From contig CM056395.1 of NCBI GenBank assembly GCA_029718625.1, positions 26,025,660-26,089,659 on the forward strand: a DNA stretch of 64,000 bases, in the 5' to 3' direction. Source of the stretch: Synaphobranchus kaupii. Taxonomy: Eukaryota; Chordata; Actinopteri; Anguilliformes; Synaphobranchidae. Made by a program: the position numbers and the translations under genes. The notes below the pieces were generated by a model. The model was not told the DNA's origin and did not search any database. It saw nothing but the letters and a program-made list of their open reading frames with translations. Shown here piece after piece: positions 1 to 11,803 of this stretch. The first letter of the stretch is position 1. Each line of letters opens with the position of its first letter.

Positions 1-239
1 CTGGTTTCTGAGACCCTATTATGACATCACAGTGGGTAAAAAGTACATGACACTTTGTCATGGGTTCCTATTATAGCTGTACCCAGGTAAAATGGCTGCC
101 AAATTGTTCCATTTCAGAATTCCAAATTACTATTACATTACATGATATGTCATATCTATGGTTATATATCTATGGTCGGTACTCATATGAGCAAAACGTA
201 GAAGTTCCAGGACGGCGTACCGGTCCGTTCCGGCCCACT
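1..239. other. No feature recognised
   Basis: AT-rich unique-looking sequence. I see no exon, RNA gene or repeat boundary here. Confidence 0.5.
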
Positions 240-615
240 TCACTCATATATTGATACTAATACACTAATATACTGATACTAATATTCTCATATACTGATA
301 CTAATATACTCATACACTCATACTAATATACTAATATACTCATATATTGATACTGATATACTCATATACCGATACTAATATGATCATATGCTGATACTTA
401 TATACTCATAGACTCATACTAATGTACTCATAAACACATATAAATATACTCATACTCATAAACTCATACTAATATACTCATAAACTCATACTAATGTACT
501 ACTATACTCATACACTCTTATACTTATACTCGTATACATACTAATATACTAATGTTACTCACACTCATATACTGTGACTCACACACTCATATACTGACAC
601 TCATATCCTCCTACT
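240..615. repeat. Degenerate AT-rich tandem repeat
   Basis: Short variants of a TACTCATA / TACTAATA / TACTGATA theme recur throughout with irregular spacing. The copies are diverged, so this is an old or slippage-prone low-complexity array. No coding content is apparent. Confidence 0.75.
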
Positions 616-1671
616 CTATCATACTCTGTCTGAAAGGAAAGCATACTGTAGGCAGTTCTCTTGCCTTCAGTTTAATGACATCGTCTTTTACTTTCTACGG
701 TCAGCATTTTCATTTTCTTGGTGTCAGGCAAAGTATGTGGCATTAACTTTAAAGGGCACCCAGGCCTGTTCTTTTTAGAGCAAAGACCCATTCATAAATA
801 TCAGCTTTCTCCACCTCTTGAAAATGAGAGAAAGTGGACTATTGATTATTGGACAGACGCAGGCCTAGTGTCACATGTTTATTGTCAAAAATATACACTT
901 TTTTAAAATAAAAAAAGTACCTATTCCCCACTTTCCTTCATTTACAGTAGGTGGAGAAACTATTGATATTTCATATTTTTGGGCTCGGCACCCCATTCGA
1001 TTTTTTTCTTCTTTATGAAGTGCACCCCATTAATTTTTTTCAAACCCTTGTATAAGTGCCTTGTCTGTCCACCTCCCAAAAGAGGGCATTTGTTTCTGCC
1101 AGCAGCAGACGAGACAAGCAGCATTTATCTGAGACATTAAATACTTACTGGTTGCCTGGAAACGTGCATACGCTATTGCCGTGCGGATATTTACTACACA
1201 TCACAATGGGTGTGCGCAAAAATCATTTCAGAAAAAGGTCACATTCAATGCCTCCTCTAGACATCTCTGTCCAATATGTACTCTCTTTATGGCTATTGCA
1301 GCGTTTTAATGCTTGAATGGATGGCTTGAGTCCCACGGACAAGAATAAAATCACATAATTCATAACAGCTATAATTATGGGATGTACCCTGCACATACAG
1401 TGGTATCACTTATTCCCAGCATGGTTATTTTTGCTTATGCAGGTCTGGCATTATATCAAAGCAGGTGGGTAATGACACATTAACCCTTCACTTCATGTTT
1501 AATGTACAACTATATATTTGTACAATTAGCCTTTTTATGATATACCTTAATGTTACTATATTATCGGGAAAGTCTGTCGACTTGCACGCTGTTCCATACT
1601 CTTCTTTGATAGCGGGAAACAGCTAACATGCGATCTTTATAAGTTCAGGTGTGAATATAAAATGATGGACC
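616..1671. other. Non-coding, nothing specific seen
   Basis: Only short open frames occur and none resembles a known protein. No clear repeat ends are visible. Confidence 0.45.
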
Positions 1672-1702
1672 AGTGTGTTTGTGTGTGTGTGTTTGTGCAT
1701 GG

Positions 1703-1738
<36 letters not shown>
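1672..1738. repeat. (GT)n microsatellite, interrupted
   Basis: GT dinucleotide tract broken by TTT and GCATGGAT interruptions. The histidine/threonine-rich minus-strand frame over it is an artefact of the dinucleotide. Confidence 0.95.
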
Positions 1739-2234
1739 ACCACAGGAGAGAGAAAGCACCAGCCAGAGGAGAGATATGTATCTCACAGACGGTGACTGTA
1801 GCCTGTTCGGCTCTTCATTAGCACGGTAGCTAATGCAGGGGTAACCCGATAAGCCATTATTAAACCCACCCAACCTGTGGCAACACCAAGACAAATGCAC
1901 TCTGTCAGCGTGGCTTTTACTTTGCTGCCATTAAGGAAATGCTCTTTTCAATACAAACACAAGGGCAAAAACAGAGATCAAAGTGCGGAAATTCCCTCGA
2001 GGGGGAAAGCACAGTCCCAAGAGAGACAGCCCCAAGTCCAACAACTGCAGACTCCATTGACAACTTCTTGTCAACCACCCAACCACCTGAGCATTACATT
2101 TACCTATACAAACAAGAGCAAAACTACTCTAATGGGCGTTAAAATTACATTATACGAACAGGAGCCAGAGTTAGCAGCGAGATGTGTGGCACAGTCTGTA
2201 GGAGCGCTAACTCTCAAGCCATATACGAACCCCC

Positions 2235-2237
<3 letters not shown>
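1739..2237. other. Non-coding, nothing specific seen
   Basis: No feature recognised between the two microsatellites. Confidence 0.45.

Positions 2238-2279
<42 letters not shown>
2238..2279. repeat. (CA)n microsatellite
   Basis: About 20 uninterrupted CA units preceded by a short C run. Confidence 0.97.
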
Positions 2280-2280
<1 letters not shown>

Positions 2281-3710
2281 TTGGAGGCTATCTATCTATC
2301 TCCTACCATAGCACCTTCTGAACTGTAATCCTATCTCTATCTCCTACCCTCTCTGCTGTCTCCCTGCTTTCTCTCAATAAAGCACAAAAAATGAAATGAT
2401 GGTGGATTGTCTGAAAAAGAAAAGAAAAAGTTTGACGTAATCAGGTGTTAGGACTAAGCCATAGTCATCTGACATAGCTGAGCCAGTCCGATGCCCTCGA
2501 CAAAAATCAATTTTCATACTTGTTCTGTAGAACACTGCTGGTAATATCGTTCTCAATATCCAGAGCAAATAGAGGCAGAATGACAATGGCCTCCAGCTCC
2601 CCAGAGGTTATCAAATCCAGTAGTCCATAATTTTGCAACGCTCGTGATATAAAATAAACCGCCTATATTGAAATGTTCCCATGAGTCCAATAAAGCTGGA
2701 ATTATGTCATTTGTACAGGAGGAACCGCTGGGTGAATGCATTTTTAGGAGTGAGGACTTCTTCCAGATAGCACAACAGAAGTGATCCAGGTCCATGACAG
2801 TGACATTCAAAAATCAATAGAAACCATATTCGTTTCATAAGTCCGATGGACGAAATCTTGGCTTTATATCAAACAGTTTTAATTCAGCCCAGTACAATCA
2901 AATCACGTATTTTTTTTAAATGGGTGTCATTGGTATTGAGCTATGTTATGCACCACCACAAGATGGACAGCAAAATAAAGGAGCTAGATTGGTCAATCAC
3001 ATGTTATTGGCTCTTCTGTACTGAAAATGCAAAAGCCTATGTACATTGAGGAAAATGGACCTTATACAGGAAAACTGAAAATTGAAACTTGAATGTGCTT
3101 TTCTTTACAGTTTAGTTGATATGCAAACTGAAAAGAGAGTTTATGTTTAACGAGTAAAAAATTCACCATTTCCATTCTCAAGTTTTTTCCCACATTGTGA
3201 TAAGATATCGGCACTGGGAACCTCCCCGCCTCCCCCCAAATGTGCTTCATTCCCCACAATGCACTGCAAAGCTGGCCATGCTCTTCAGCCAGTAGACAGT
3301 TCAACTTACCTTTTTAACATAGTGAAACTAAAATGTATTTTAAAAATATACAGTCATTTTCTGCAACCACAGACAGAAGGACCAATGCAGCCATGCATTT
3401 ACATGAGGGTTAGATAGCCTGAAGTGGGTTACAAATCAAAATGGATTTCAAATTAGCTTGTGCGTGACCTGAGTTAACAATAAGAGCTTTCTGGAGGTAC
3501 TTTGACATTCACATGCGTTTCATTCCTCTGGTTCATCTTTTTCTCTCTCCTGCCTTTTTTTTCTGGAGGGAAAGTGACGTGTGCATACGGCGGGCGTGCT
3601 TCATCGTTTTCCAGAGTTCTCTGATGCCTTATAATCTCATTGTGATGCTTTATAATCCCTATGTCACATGCTCTATTCAAGCAGCACCAAGCCTGACACT
3701 TCCCTTTCAA
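2280..3710. other. Non-coding, nothing specific seen
   Basis: Mixed-composition sequence with short open frames only. No gene or repeat identified. Confidence 0.45.
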
Positions 3711-4054
3711 TGGAGTAGCAATGCTGAGCAATAGAGTAGCAATACTGAGCAATGGAGTAGCAATGCTGAGCAATAGAGTAGCAATACTGAGCAATAGAGT
3801 AGCAATGCTGAGCAATAGAGTAGCAATACTGAGCAATGGAGTAGCAATACTGAGCAATAGAGTAGCAATACTGAGCAATGGAGTAGCAATGCTGAGCAAT
3901 AGAGTAGCAATACTGAGCAATGGAGTAGCAATGCTGAGCAATAGAGTAGCAATACTGAGCAATGGAGTAGCAATGCTGAGCAATAGAGTAGCAATACTGA
4001 GCAATGGAGTAGCAATGCTGAGCAATAGAGTAGCAATACTGAGCAATGGAGTAG
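3711..4054. repeat. 21-bp minisatellite with 42-bp dimer structure
   Basis: About 16 copies of a 21-bp unit of the form GAGTAGCAAT(A/G)CTGAGCAAT(A/G). The two variable positions co-vary: in the second half units strictly alternate, so the real period is a 42-bp dimer. Because 21 is a multiple of three and the unit has no stop, several frames on both strands stay open for over 100 codons. I do not regard those as genes. Confidence 0.97.
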
Positions 4055-4700
4055 TTTTTTTTTTGCTCTTCACAAGGCCAGAACACACTCATCTTAACAT
4101 GAATTGACTTTTTCATTTACGTCTTACCATCAAAGCCCCCTGTTATACCTCTTACCCTCAAGTGACGGTTGCTGTGTAGATCTGAAAATATTTTTCATTA
4201 TATAATATCAAAAGCTTGAAATTACAGGGTTATATTTCTGTAGAAGTTTATTTATGTATTTCTTCACGTCTCGCATCATAACATTGTTTTATAACCCATC
4301 TACGCAGAAAAGAGTCTACTGGACTATCCTCGTATATGAATCCCTTCTAGGCCTGACACCTTGATACCTGCCATCTGTTGTGGAACTATCTAACCCTACT
4401 TACAAAACCAGATCCACCAGCTACATCCAACCTGTGACCCCTAAAGTGGGTGCCCCTTATTTCAGCATATGCTGCAGCCTCAGAATGGAACAAGCCACAA
4501 AAACTTCAAGATTGGACAATCTTGTCTCAGTACCCGTTTTTGAGTCTTTGATCCTGAACATTTTTATAGACACATGCTCCTGCTTCAAATGATTCAAGAG
4601 TATTGTGTGTCTTGTATTTCATGTCTGTGCTGCATTTTAAATTCCTGTTTCTTTATTTTATTGTGTTTTGATGTGTTTTGCCTCTTGGCCAGGCCGTTAT
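4055..4700. other. Non-coding, nothing specific seen
   Basis: AT-rich sequence following the minisatellite. No gene or repeat boundary recognised. Confidence 0.4.
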
Positions 4701-4734
4701 TCCCTCCGCCCCCAGCATGGGGTGGAAGGGTATG

Positions 4735-4905
4735 TTTTCGGTGGTGTGGGTGAGTTTGTTTGTTTGTTTGTGAGCAGGATTACGTAAAAACTACCAGACC
4801 AATTTGTGTGTAGTATAGTATGTATGTGTAGTATGGGCCAAGGACGAACCCATTAAATTTTGGAGCGGATTTGATCAGTGGTTTTCAAAATAAATATAAA
4901 TATAT
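4735..4905 (+). repeat. Dispersed repeat with GTTTGTTTGTTTG motif
   Basis: Contains GTTTGTTTGTTTGTGAGCAG followed by GGATTACG, AAAAACTAC and, further on, AACCCATTAAATTTTGGAGC. From memory this block recurs in many fish and other animal genomes. The class is not assigned here and the ends are uncertain. Confidence 0.4.
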
Positions 4906-5634
4906 ACGCGTTTACAATGTTTTGCAATGGGGGCGCACATTTTTTTTTTTGACCAAACAGAACACAGTGTACACACATCAGCAATGTATGTTATAAATAA
5001 TCGTCCCCATTGTCCTTCCAGCAACTTGCTGAACTAGGTTTGTTGTTTGTTGCTATGGAATAGCAGGTGGTATCCAGGGGTTGGAAATTGCTGAACTAGC
5101 TGTCTATAGACTACATGGTTAAGGCTTAGGTAATAACTTATTTACATTATAGGCATTTTTAGCTTTGATTGAGGTTGTTTACATGGTTCTCTGGCTCATG
5201 GGCATCACACGCAGCAGTTTGCTAGATGTGCTCAACGGTGCTCCCTTGTGGTTGGTGCGTCACTCACTTGTAAATAATAATAAAAAAGAAACACATACCG
5301 CAGCATAAGGCGTCATACCTGGCTAGCCACGCCCAAGGTAAATATCTTACCACCTGTAGCTACTTGAACTGACCAATCGTGTGGCGTGTGGTAAGTTTAA
5401 AACCCCAGAGCATAAATAGTTTGCTCTTTCAGAAAAACTACATCTAGTCTGCTGGATACAACAGGAACAGCTGTACGTTCGACATTCGAGGTACTTGGAA
5501 AATATAAGGTAATAACCATATTATTTCTGAAAATCGTAGTATTACGCTACATGTTTCTGTTCACGTGAAGTGGTCCCTTTCTCTGTGTTATTGGTAGCCT
5601 AGCCGATTTGGGTAGTTGATGTAACTGACTATTC
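4906..5634. other. Non-coding; possible transposon-derived flank
   Basis: A TATA-like CATAAATAG lies near 5412 and a donor-like AAG|GTAATA near 5508. Transposon-like structures follow immediately, so this may be part of a decayed mobile element rather than a host promoter. No reading frame supports a gene. Confidence 0.25.
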
Positions 5635-5761
5635 GGGGGAGTATTCCAGAAAGCGGGTTTAGTGAAAATTTTGAGTTTGCTAACCCTGAGATTAATTCAA
5701 TTCAATCTCAGGGTTAGCAAACTCAGAGATTCCAGTAAACCCGTTTTCTGACATACCCCCC
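5635..5761. mobile_element. MITE-like palindromic element
   Basis: About 127 bp that folds back on itself. The outer ends start GGGGGAGTATTCCAGAAAG and finish TTTTCTGACATACCCCCC. The inner arms carry GAGTTTGCTAACCCTGAGA and its complement. This is typical of a short non-autonomous DNA transposon. The flanking bases give no clear target duplication, so I leave the superfamily open. Confidence 0.6.
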
Positions 5762-5922
5762 GATGTGATTGACCAGCGGATTTCCGGTTAATGGATGGGC
5801 TATAGAAGTTCTTTCACCTATCTAACTAGCATTCTATCTGCCTATTCAAGCCATCATCAATTAACTGATAAGCTTAAATAGGCTAGTACTATTAGCAATT
5901 TTCCTCAATGCTCCGAAACTTT

Positions 5923-6100
5923 TTATTGAAGTGCTTTTACTACTGACTCTGCAGGGGAAGCTCATACCATGGGCAGACAGAGTATGTATGGGTAAATATT
6001 TTCATTTCATTTTGACATGGAAAATATTTACCCATACATACTCTGTCTGCCCATGGTATGAGCTTCCCCTGCAGAGTCAGTAGTAAAAGCACTTCAATAA
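5923..6100. repeat. Perfect 81-bp inverted repeat (hairpin)
   Basis: The left arm 5923-6003 and the right arm 6020-6100 are exact reverse complements over all 81 bp by base-by-base reading. They are separated by a 16-bp spacer (6004-6019). Transcribed, the segment would form a long perfect stem-loop. No target duplication or transposon terminus is obvious at the ends. Confidence 0.95.
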
Positions 6101-6179
6101 TCCCAACAAATCTTCAAAACTAATTCCAACTGCTTATCAATGTATACCTGATTTTACGGTACATGCATCAACATGCAGC

Positions 6180-6275
6180 ATGGGCGGAGGGATGCACTCT
6201 CCGAGCGACCTTTCTAGTTGTAAATGAGAACTTGCCTGGTTAAATATTGGTTAAATAAAATGAAATTAATAAATT
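6180..6275 (+). repeat. Tail of a dispersed fish repeat
   Basis: The motif GTAAATGAGAACTTGCCTGG followed by TTAAATA and a second TTAAATAAA resembles the 3' tail of a repeat seen widely in teleosts. Only this tail is recognisable. The assignment is from memory. Confidence 0.4.
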
Positions 6276-8920
6276 TTTATCATGTTTATAAAAGAAATTA
6301 CACGTGTTAATGTTTACAAAATTACATAATAAAGAACTTTCAAGCAAAAAGTACTGGCAAAAGAAATGTCATATTGAAATACAGTAAATACGGTCATTTC
6401 ACAAGGTTAGGCTATGTATACTTTTTGGTCTTGACTGGCCTTAAAGTGAAATGTATATTGTCTAAAGACAATGTCTACATGTATTCATAATTCTGACATG
6501 ACTTTACCAAAGGCCTTTCTGCCATCTTTCAGTCTATAAATAGTTTATTAATTTTAAACATTTGTGATGGCGGTCCTTACATATTCAGGTGGTGTGTAAT
6601 GCCTCCATCGCCATAGTTACTGCCAGCATCTTGACAGAACTCAGCAGTTCCTTCATGGTCTGCGACAGAGCTTTCATAGCAGACACTGTATTCATTAGCA
6701 CACACAGACTCCCCTGTCGTGTCTCCCTGGAATCTGAGAAACCTGTCAGGTGCCGTCCTTTTGTGCCTGGCAAGAGCGTAGCTGGGCGAGGGAGGCGACT
6801 GACGAGCGCTAAGGAGAAGCGTACTGTACGCGGCCGGGCCTCGTCCTAAACCGGCCCGATCCCTCGTCATTGCGCGGTACCACACGTCATCCGCAGCTTT
6901 TCATTTTCAGCACGCGGACACGCGAGAGCCGCGATTGGCAAATCATCACTAAGGTGGACAACTGCTCCTTTTGAGGTCTTGACTGTACATAAAATCAGAC
7001 GGTTAAAGTGTTCTTGGATGAATATCTGTTGGGATGTATATTCTAATTTCACTCTTTTGTTCTACTCGAAATTTTTTAGCTTAGAGCACGTTCTTTGTTA
7101 AATTTCACTATGCTGCCTGATCAGTTTACCTGTATTGATTTTACCCTCCCTCTCTGGGTAAAGCTATGACCAATCACACGCTGACCTGCAGGCTGCCGGC
7201 TGCAGATGGCACTGGTATGACCTGAATTCCTTACCGAATGCTAACACAATGCTTTAAAACGTAGCCAACCAGCAGATATATTCATCTTTGATCTACTGTC
7301 CGATTAGCTAGAGCCCGTATCTATACAGATTCATAAGGTAGCCATTCACTAGAAAGTTAGCCAATGCTACAGTCCGTTGACTGTAAAAGACTATTCACTC
7401 TCACAAACCCATCCAACACAAACGGCAGCACTGTCTGCCTGCCCCTAAGTAGTGAGCTTCACCTTCTCATATTTTACATGAAAGGATCTTAAGTATAAAG
7501 ATGTGCTCAGATATCTGAATGCTACAGAATAGAGGTTTATTGGCATGTTATGTCAAGTAAAGTCAATTAATTTTAATCAAAGACAAGCTCATCTCAAAAT
7601 AAATGTTAAATCATCATTTTAGCAATTCTGGATATTTACAAAAGGGTTACAATCAGAAGCAATTGCTAGGCTTTAGAATGGAGAATCCTGGGAAATTTAT
7701 CACATGAAACAATTCGCAGAAAAGTTGATTTTTATGGAAATGCTATATATAGTTTCTGCCTCCACAGGACAATTGAGAGCTTTTAAATTAAAATACTACT
7801 GTGCTACAAAACAGTCAGTTGGTCAGTCAGTGAGTCAGTCAGTCAGTGAGGGAGACTCAAGTCACAGGGAAAAAAACAAAAAAAAACACTGAAAATTGCT
7901 GCATATTAAACAATACAGAATCATCCCCACTGAGTGGCAGCTCCAGGGTCAAGAGAAAATATTACTGGAACCTGTAAGGATTAAAGATTCATAGCCAATT
8001 TCCATACACCTTTTTGACATTGACTAATTACAAACATTGATGCAGTCAGAAGATTAATGCTGTGACAATTTTTTGCTGGACTATCGATTTCGGTACATTG
8101 TGCTGTAAAAGCTGCCTGCATGGTATGTGTGTGAAACCAAAGGTTAAAAAAAAAAAGGAAAAAAATTGCTCAAAGCAAAATCAAAGACGGTTTCTAACCA
8201 GGTAGGACTGGTAGTCAATGGATACTAATCGCCTCAGATCTGTAGTCAAAGGGATGAACACAACCAGGTTCCAATAAACAGGTTTATAGCTCAATCATGC
8301 CGTCACCGTGGGCATGTGCGCACGAAGCACTGTCTGGAATGTTACCTCAAGGAGAAAGTGCCTGACAAAGCTTCTGGAACCAGAAACAATGAGGTGAGCT
8401 CAGAGAAGACCATAATAAACCGTAACACACACGTTTCTGTTGGGTCCCTGTCCAAGAAGACCACCCCGTGACGAGCACAGACCCTCGCAGAAGAGCGTCT
8501 GGGGTTCTGAGACCAGCGTGATATGGCAGCCCAGGCGTTTAGGCTGCGAGGTTGAAGACACTTAACGCTCAATCTTCTCATTCATCGCTTTGCATGAAAA
8601 TGATGTTTATGAGTCGCCTCTCACCACAGTAATTCAGCTACATTCTCACTAATAATTGCATGTATATATATGTTTATATATTCATATATAGTATATTTTG
8701 GTCCCCTAAAATGGAGGGACTATGTATAAAAGGACTGTAATTCCTACATGGATCACTGTATATGGATGTAAATACCTGCAAATTAAAGCTGACAGTCTCA
8801 AACTCAATTTCCATTGTTTAATTTCAAATGTGCTGGAGCCAATTGAAAAAACAACAAAAATTGTGCCACTGTCCAAATACCTTCGGACTGCACTGTATGT
8901 ATGTACAGTATCTATGTATG
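6276..8920. other. Non-coding; GC-richer patch at 6580-6920
   Basis: A CpG-containing patch at 6580-6920 has open frames on both strands up to about 100 codons, but none resembles a known family. They overlap each other and have no splice or promoter context. A short GTCAGTCA-like repeat lies near 7815-7850. The remainder is AT-rich with nothing recognised. Confidence 0.35.
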
Positions 8921-9606
8921 AACAGCGATCGGTACAGGGGAACAGCGATCGGTACAGGGGAACAGTGATTTGTACAGGGGAACAGCGATCGATACAGGGG
9001 AACGGCGATCGGTACAGGGGAACAGCGATCGGTACAGGGGAACAGCGATTTGTACAGGGGAACAGCGATCGATACAGGGGAACAACGATCGATACAGGGG
9101 AACAGCGATCGGTACAGGGGAACAGCGATTTGTACAGGGGAACAGCGATCGGTACAGGGGAACAGCGATCGGTACAGGGGAACAGCGATCAATACAGGGG
9201 AACAACGATCGATACAGGGGAACAGCGATCCATACAGAGGAACGGCGATCGGTACAGGGGAACGGCGATCGGTACAGGGGAACAGCGATCGGTACAGGGG
9301 AACAGCGATCGGTACAGGGGAACGGCGATCGATACAGGAGAACAGCGATCGGTACAGGGGAACGGCGATCGGTACAGGGGAACGGCGATCGATACAGAGG
9401 AACGGCGATCGGTACAGGGGAACAGCGATCGGTACAGGGGAACAGCGATCGGTACAGGGGAACAGCGATCGATACAGGGGAAAAGCGATCGGTACAGGGG
9501 AACACTGATCGGTACAGGGGAACAGCGATCTGTACAGGGGAACAGCGATCGGTACAGGGGAACAGCAATCGGTACAGGGGAACAGCGATCGGTACAGGGG
9601 AACAGC
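8921..9606. repeat. 20-bp minisatellite, about 34 copies
   Basis: The unit is AACAGCGATCGGTACAGGGG with no length change across 34 copies (8921-9600). Substitutions cluster in the centre (CGATCGGT, CGATCGAT, CGATTTGT). Almost every unit holds GATC, and most hold CGATCG. With a 20-bp period the frame rotates every unit; no stop occurs in several frames, giving spurious frames of over 200 codons on both strands. It is not a CRISPR array, because the period is too short and there are no spacers. Confidence 0.97.
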
Positions 9607-9944
9607 GCGGTGTGCAGCAGTAAGTCCTGCTGCGAATTCCACAGCGTAAGGCTTGTGTGGCTCCCTAGACTCCAAATCTCACTCTGGAGACTCAGAGCCA
9701 GGCCCTGAGCAGCTACCAATCTTATGACTCAAGAGGAGCAAGACAGCCCCTCCTCCTGGGAGAAGATGTGCTCCCACAATGCACGGCTGCTGGCACTGAG
9801 GAGAGACAATTCAGAAAGAAAGGGATGTACATGCATATATACAAAGGCCTGCTGTGTTGTATTCAGACGTGTGGAATACAAACATCAACTGTCAGTCATC
9901 TTATGGCTGATTCAATTGCCGTTACAGAAGCTTGTGTCCCATAT
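9607..9944. other. Non-coding, nothing specific seen
   Basis: No feature recognised between the minisatellite and the GT tract. Confidence 0.4.
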
Positions 9945-9946
9945 GG

Positions 9947-9979
<33 letters not shown>

Positions 9980-10115
9980 TGCGCTTGTGCATGCACGTTT
10001 GTGTGTGTGTGCACATGTGCGTGTGTGTGTGTGTACATGTGTGTGTGTATGCATTTACACATTTCTCAGGTGTGTGTATGCATTTACACGTGTATGCATT
10101 CTCAGATGTGTGTAT
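9945..10115. repeat. GT-rich microsatellite with imperfect extension
   Basis: A pure (GT)n core at about 9949-9978 continues into interrupted GT/GCAT tracts and a short duplication containing GTGTGTATGCATTTACAC. Frames across it are cysteine/valine artefacts. Confidence 0.9.
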
Positions 10116-10858
10116 GGTTGGAGACATATGGAACCATGTGACATTTTAATTGTGTAGAATCACATAAATACAGAATCACATTTTTCCAGGTACAAGTACA
10201 GGATTCAAAGCCCTGACCTTCAGGTTCAGATGACCAGTGCTGTGACCTCTTTGTCAGTTCAGTGATAATGTTTCAGTTTTTTCTTCCCGATATGGCACGG
10301 ACTGCGAGTTTGAATCCCCTTCTATGCTTTACCTCTCAGAATGGGACATTGTTGGAGTGAATCCCGCTCCTCAAAGTTTTACCTGTTCCAGGCTCACATG
10401 AGTTCTAGACCCTTGGCTCCACACAGCTGTGGTTCTGAATCTGAACCAGGCCATTGAAGAAACTCTACCCTGGCACCACTCCTCAAGCTTCTATTTGAAG
10501 TTGAAATCAGGAAACCTTCATCATCCATGCACTCCCATTGCACTAATGATTAACAGAATGGAGAGCCCAGCACTAAGTGCATCTCCCAATGCAATTACTT
10601 TGTCTTAATTAAAGAAATTCTTGAAAAGGGGGCCAACTATTGGAGAAAGATACGTCACATTCTTTATGATTTCTGAAAGGGCGCCGTATGAGATATGATT
10701 ACTCACAATTCGTAGAAATGTTGTGAAACACTTTTTTTTCACCTGAATCAAATTGATATGCATGTCAGATGTGTTATACAAATTATATTCAATTAATGTT
10801 GAGAATACTTGAGGTGGATATTCACAAAAAAAACAAACAGAAAACTAATACTAAAGAA
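10116..10858. other. Non-coding, nothing specific seen
   Basis: No gene or clear repeat recognised. Confidence 0.4.
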
Positions 10859-10883
10859 GGGGAGGGGAGGGGAGGGGAGGGGA
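10859..10883 (+). repeat. (GGGGA)n tract, G-quadruplex-prone
   Basis: Five GGGG runs separated by single A residues. This satisfies the usual G-quadruplex pattern on the + strand. Confidence 0.9.
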
Positions 10884-10902
10884 GCTTATCATTGCCCCCT
10901 AC

Positions 10903-11003
10903 TCTATCACTCTTTATCACTCTCTATCACTCTCTATCACTCTCTATCACTCTCTATCACTCTCTATCACTCTCTATCACTCTCTATCACTCTCTATCAC
11001 TCT
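10903..11003. repeat. 10-bp tandem repeat
   Basis: About ten copies of TCTATCACTC (first copies TCTTTATCAC). Confidence 0.95.
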
Positions 11004-11689
11004 CAAATCCTTTCTAGTGCTGCACTGCAGACTTTCTAAACTGGGTGGATTAATCCCCGATTTGTAATTTTATCAGCGCACAGCTAAATCGATCCCCGGC
11101 GTCCCCGTAGCAGCAAGCTAGCCACGGTGCTTCAGTCCTCGTCTAATGAGGCCGTTTCAGCGCAAAATGGAGGTTCTTCAAGACAACTACCACGCAACGT
11201 ATTCCAGGGAGGAGAAGAAAGCCAAAGCGCAGATGGGTTTAATTGAAATTACATCTGTTTTCAAGCTATTTTTACTGCCTCACCAGATGGAGTGGACGAA
11301 AGAATTGATTTCGCTTTGGTTTGTTTTGTGTCGTTTTCCAACAGAAATGGCCCTTCAGGAAAACAAGAAAAGGGCCACTTTTCATTCCCGGCGTCAGCTT
11401 TGCGTGTTTAGATATGATACGCACACTATTCTGTGGGGGCGCTGACCTCTGCTAAAAATAAATCAAGCCAAATTCAACTTTGTTCTAATTGAAGAATAAG
11501 AATGGTTCCATGCACCACATAGTGTTTTCAGATATGCAGTATGAACATACCAGAGACCATCCAACATTAAACATTGTATTGTTATTATTAGTATTATTGT
11601 TGTTGTTGTCGTTGATGATAATTATAGTAATAATAAATGAGTGCAAAGAGAAAAAATGATATTACATCCTCATTGTGTCCATAGTAATG
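11004..11689. other. Non-coding, nothing specific seen
   Basis: Mixed composition around 11040-11450, with a trinucleotide patch (ATT/GTT) near 11580-11640. No exon can be supported. Confidence 0.35.
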
Positions 11690-11803
11690 TACTATAAGTA
11701 TCTACTGCTCTCCATTGCATGGACGAGTACTATAAGTATCTACTGCTCTCCATTGCATGGACGAGTACTATAAGTATCTACTGCTCTCCATTGCATGGAC
11801 GAC
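11690..11803. repeat. 38-bp tandem triplication
   Basis: Three consecutive near-identical 38-bp units start at 11690, 11728 and 11766, each containing TACTATAAGTATCTACTGCT and CATTGCATGGACGA. Confidence 0.95.

Noticed and set aside
3474..4116. 204-codon and 147-codon minus-strand frames (LLSIATP, YSIAQHC)
   Set aside because: Translations of the 21-bp minisatellite.
6577..6900. Overlapping frames of 62-102 codons, considered as a Harbinger Myb-like or transposase fragment
   Set aside because: No diagnostic residues could be identified in any frame; the resemblance was only a leucine/serine periodicity.
8921..9600. CRISPR array
   Set aside because: Units are contiguous with no unique spacers, and the DNA is vertebrate.
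8722..9719. Open frames of up to 328 codons (RGTAIGTGEQRS-type peptides) on both strands
   Set aside because: The 20-bp minisatellite lacks stops in several frames; the peptides are repeat translations.
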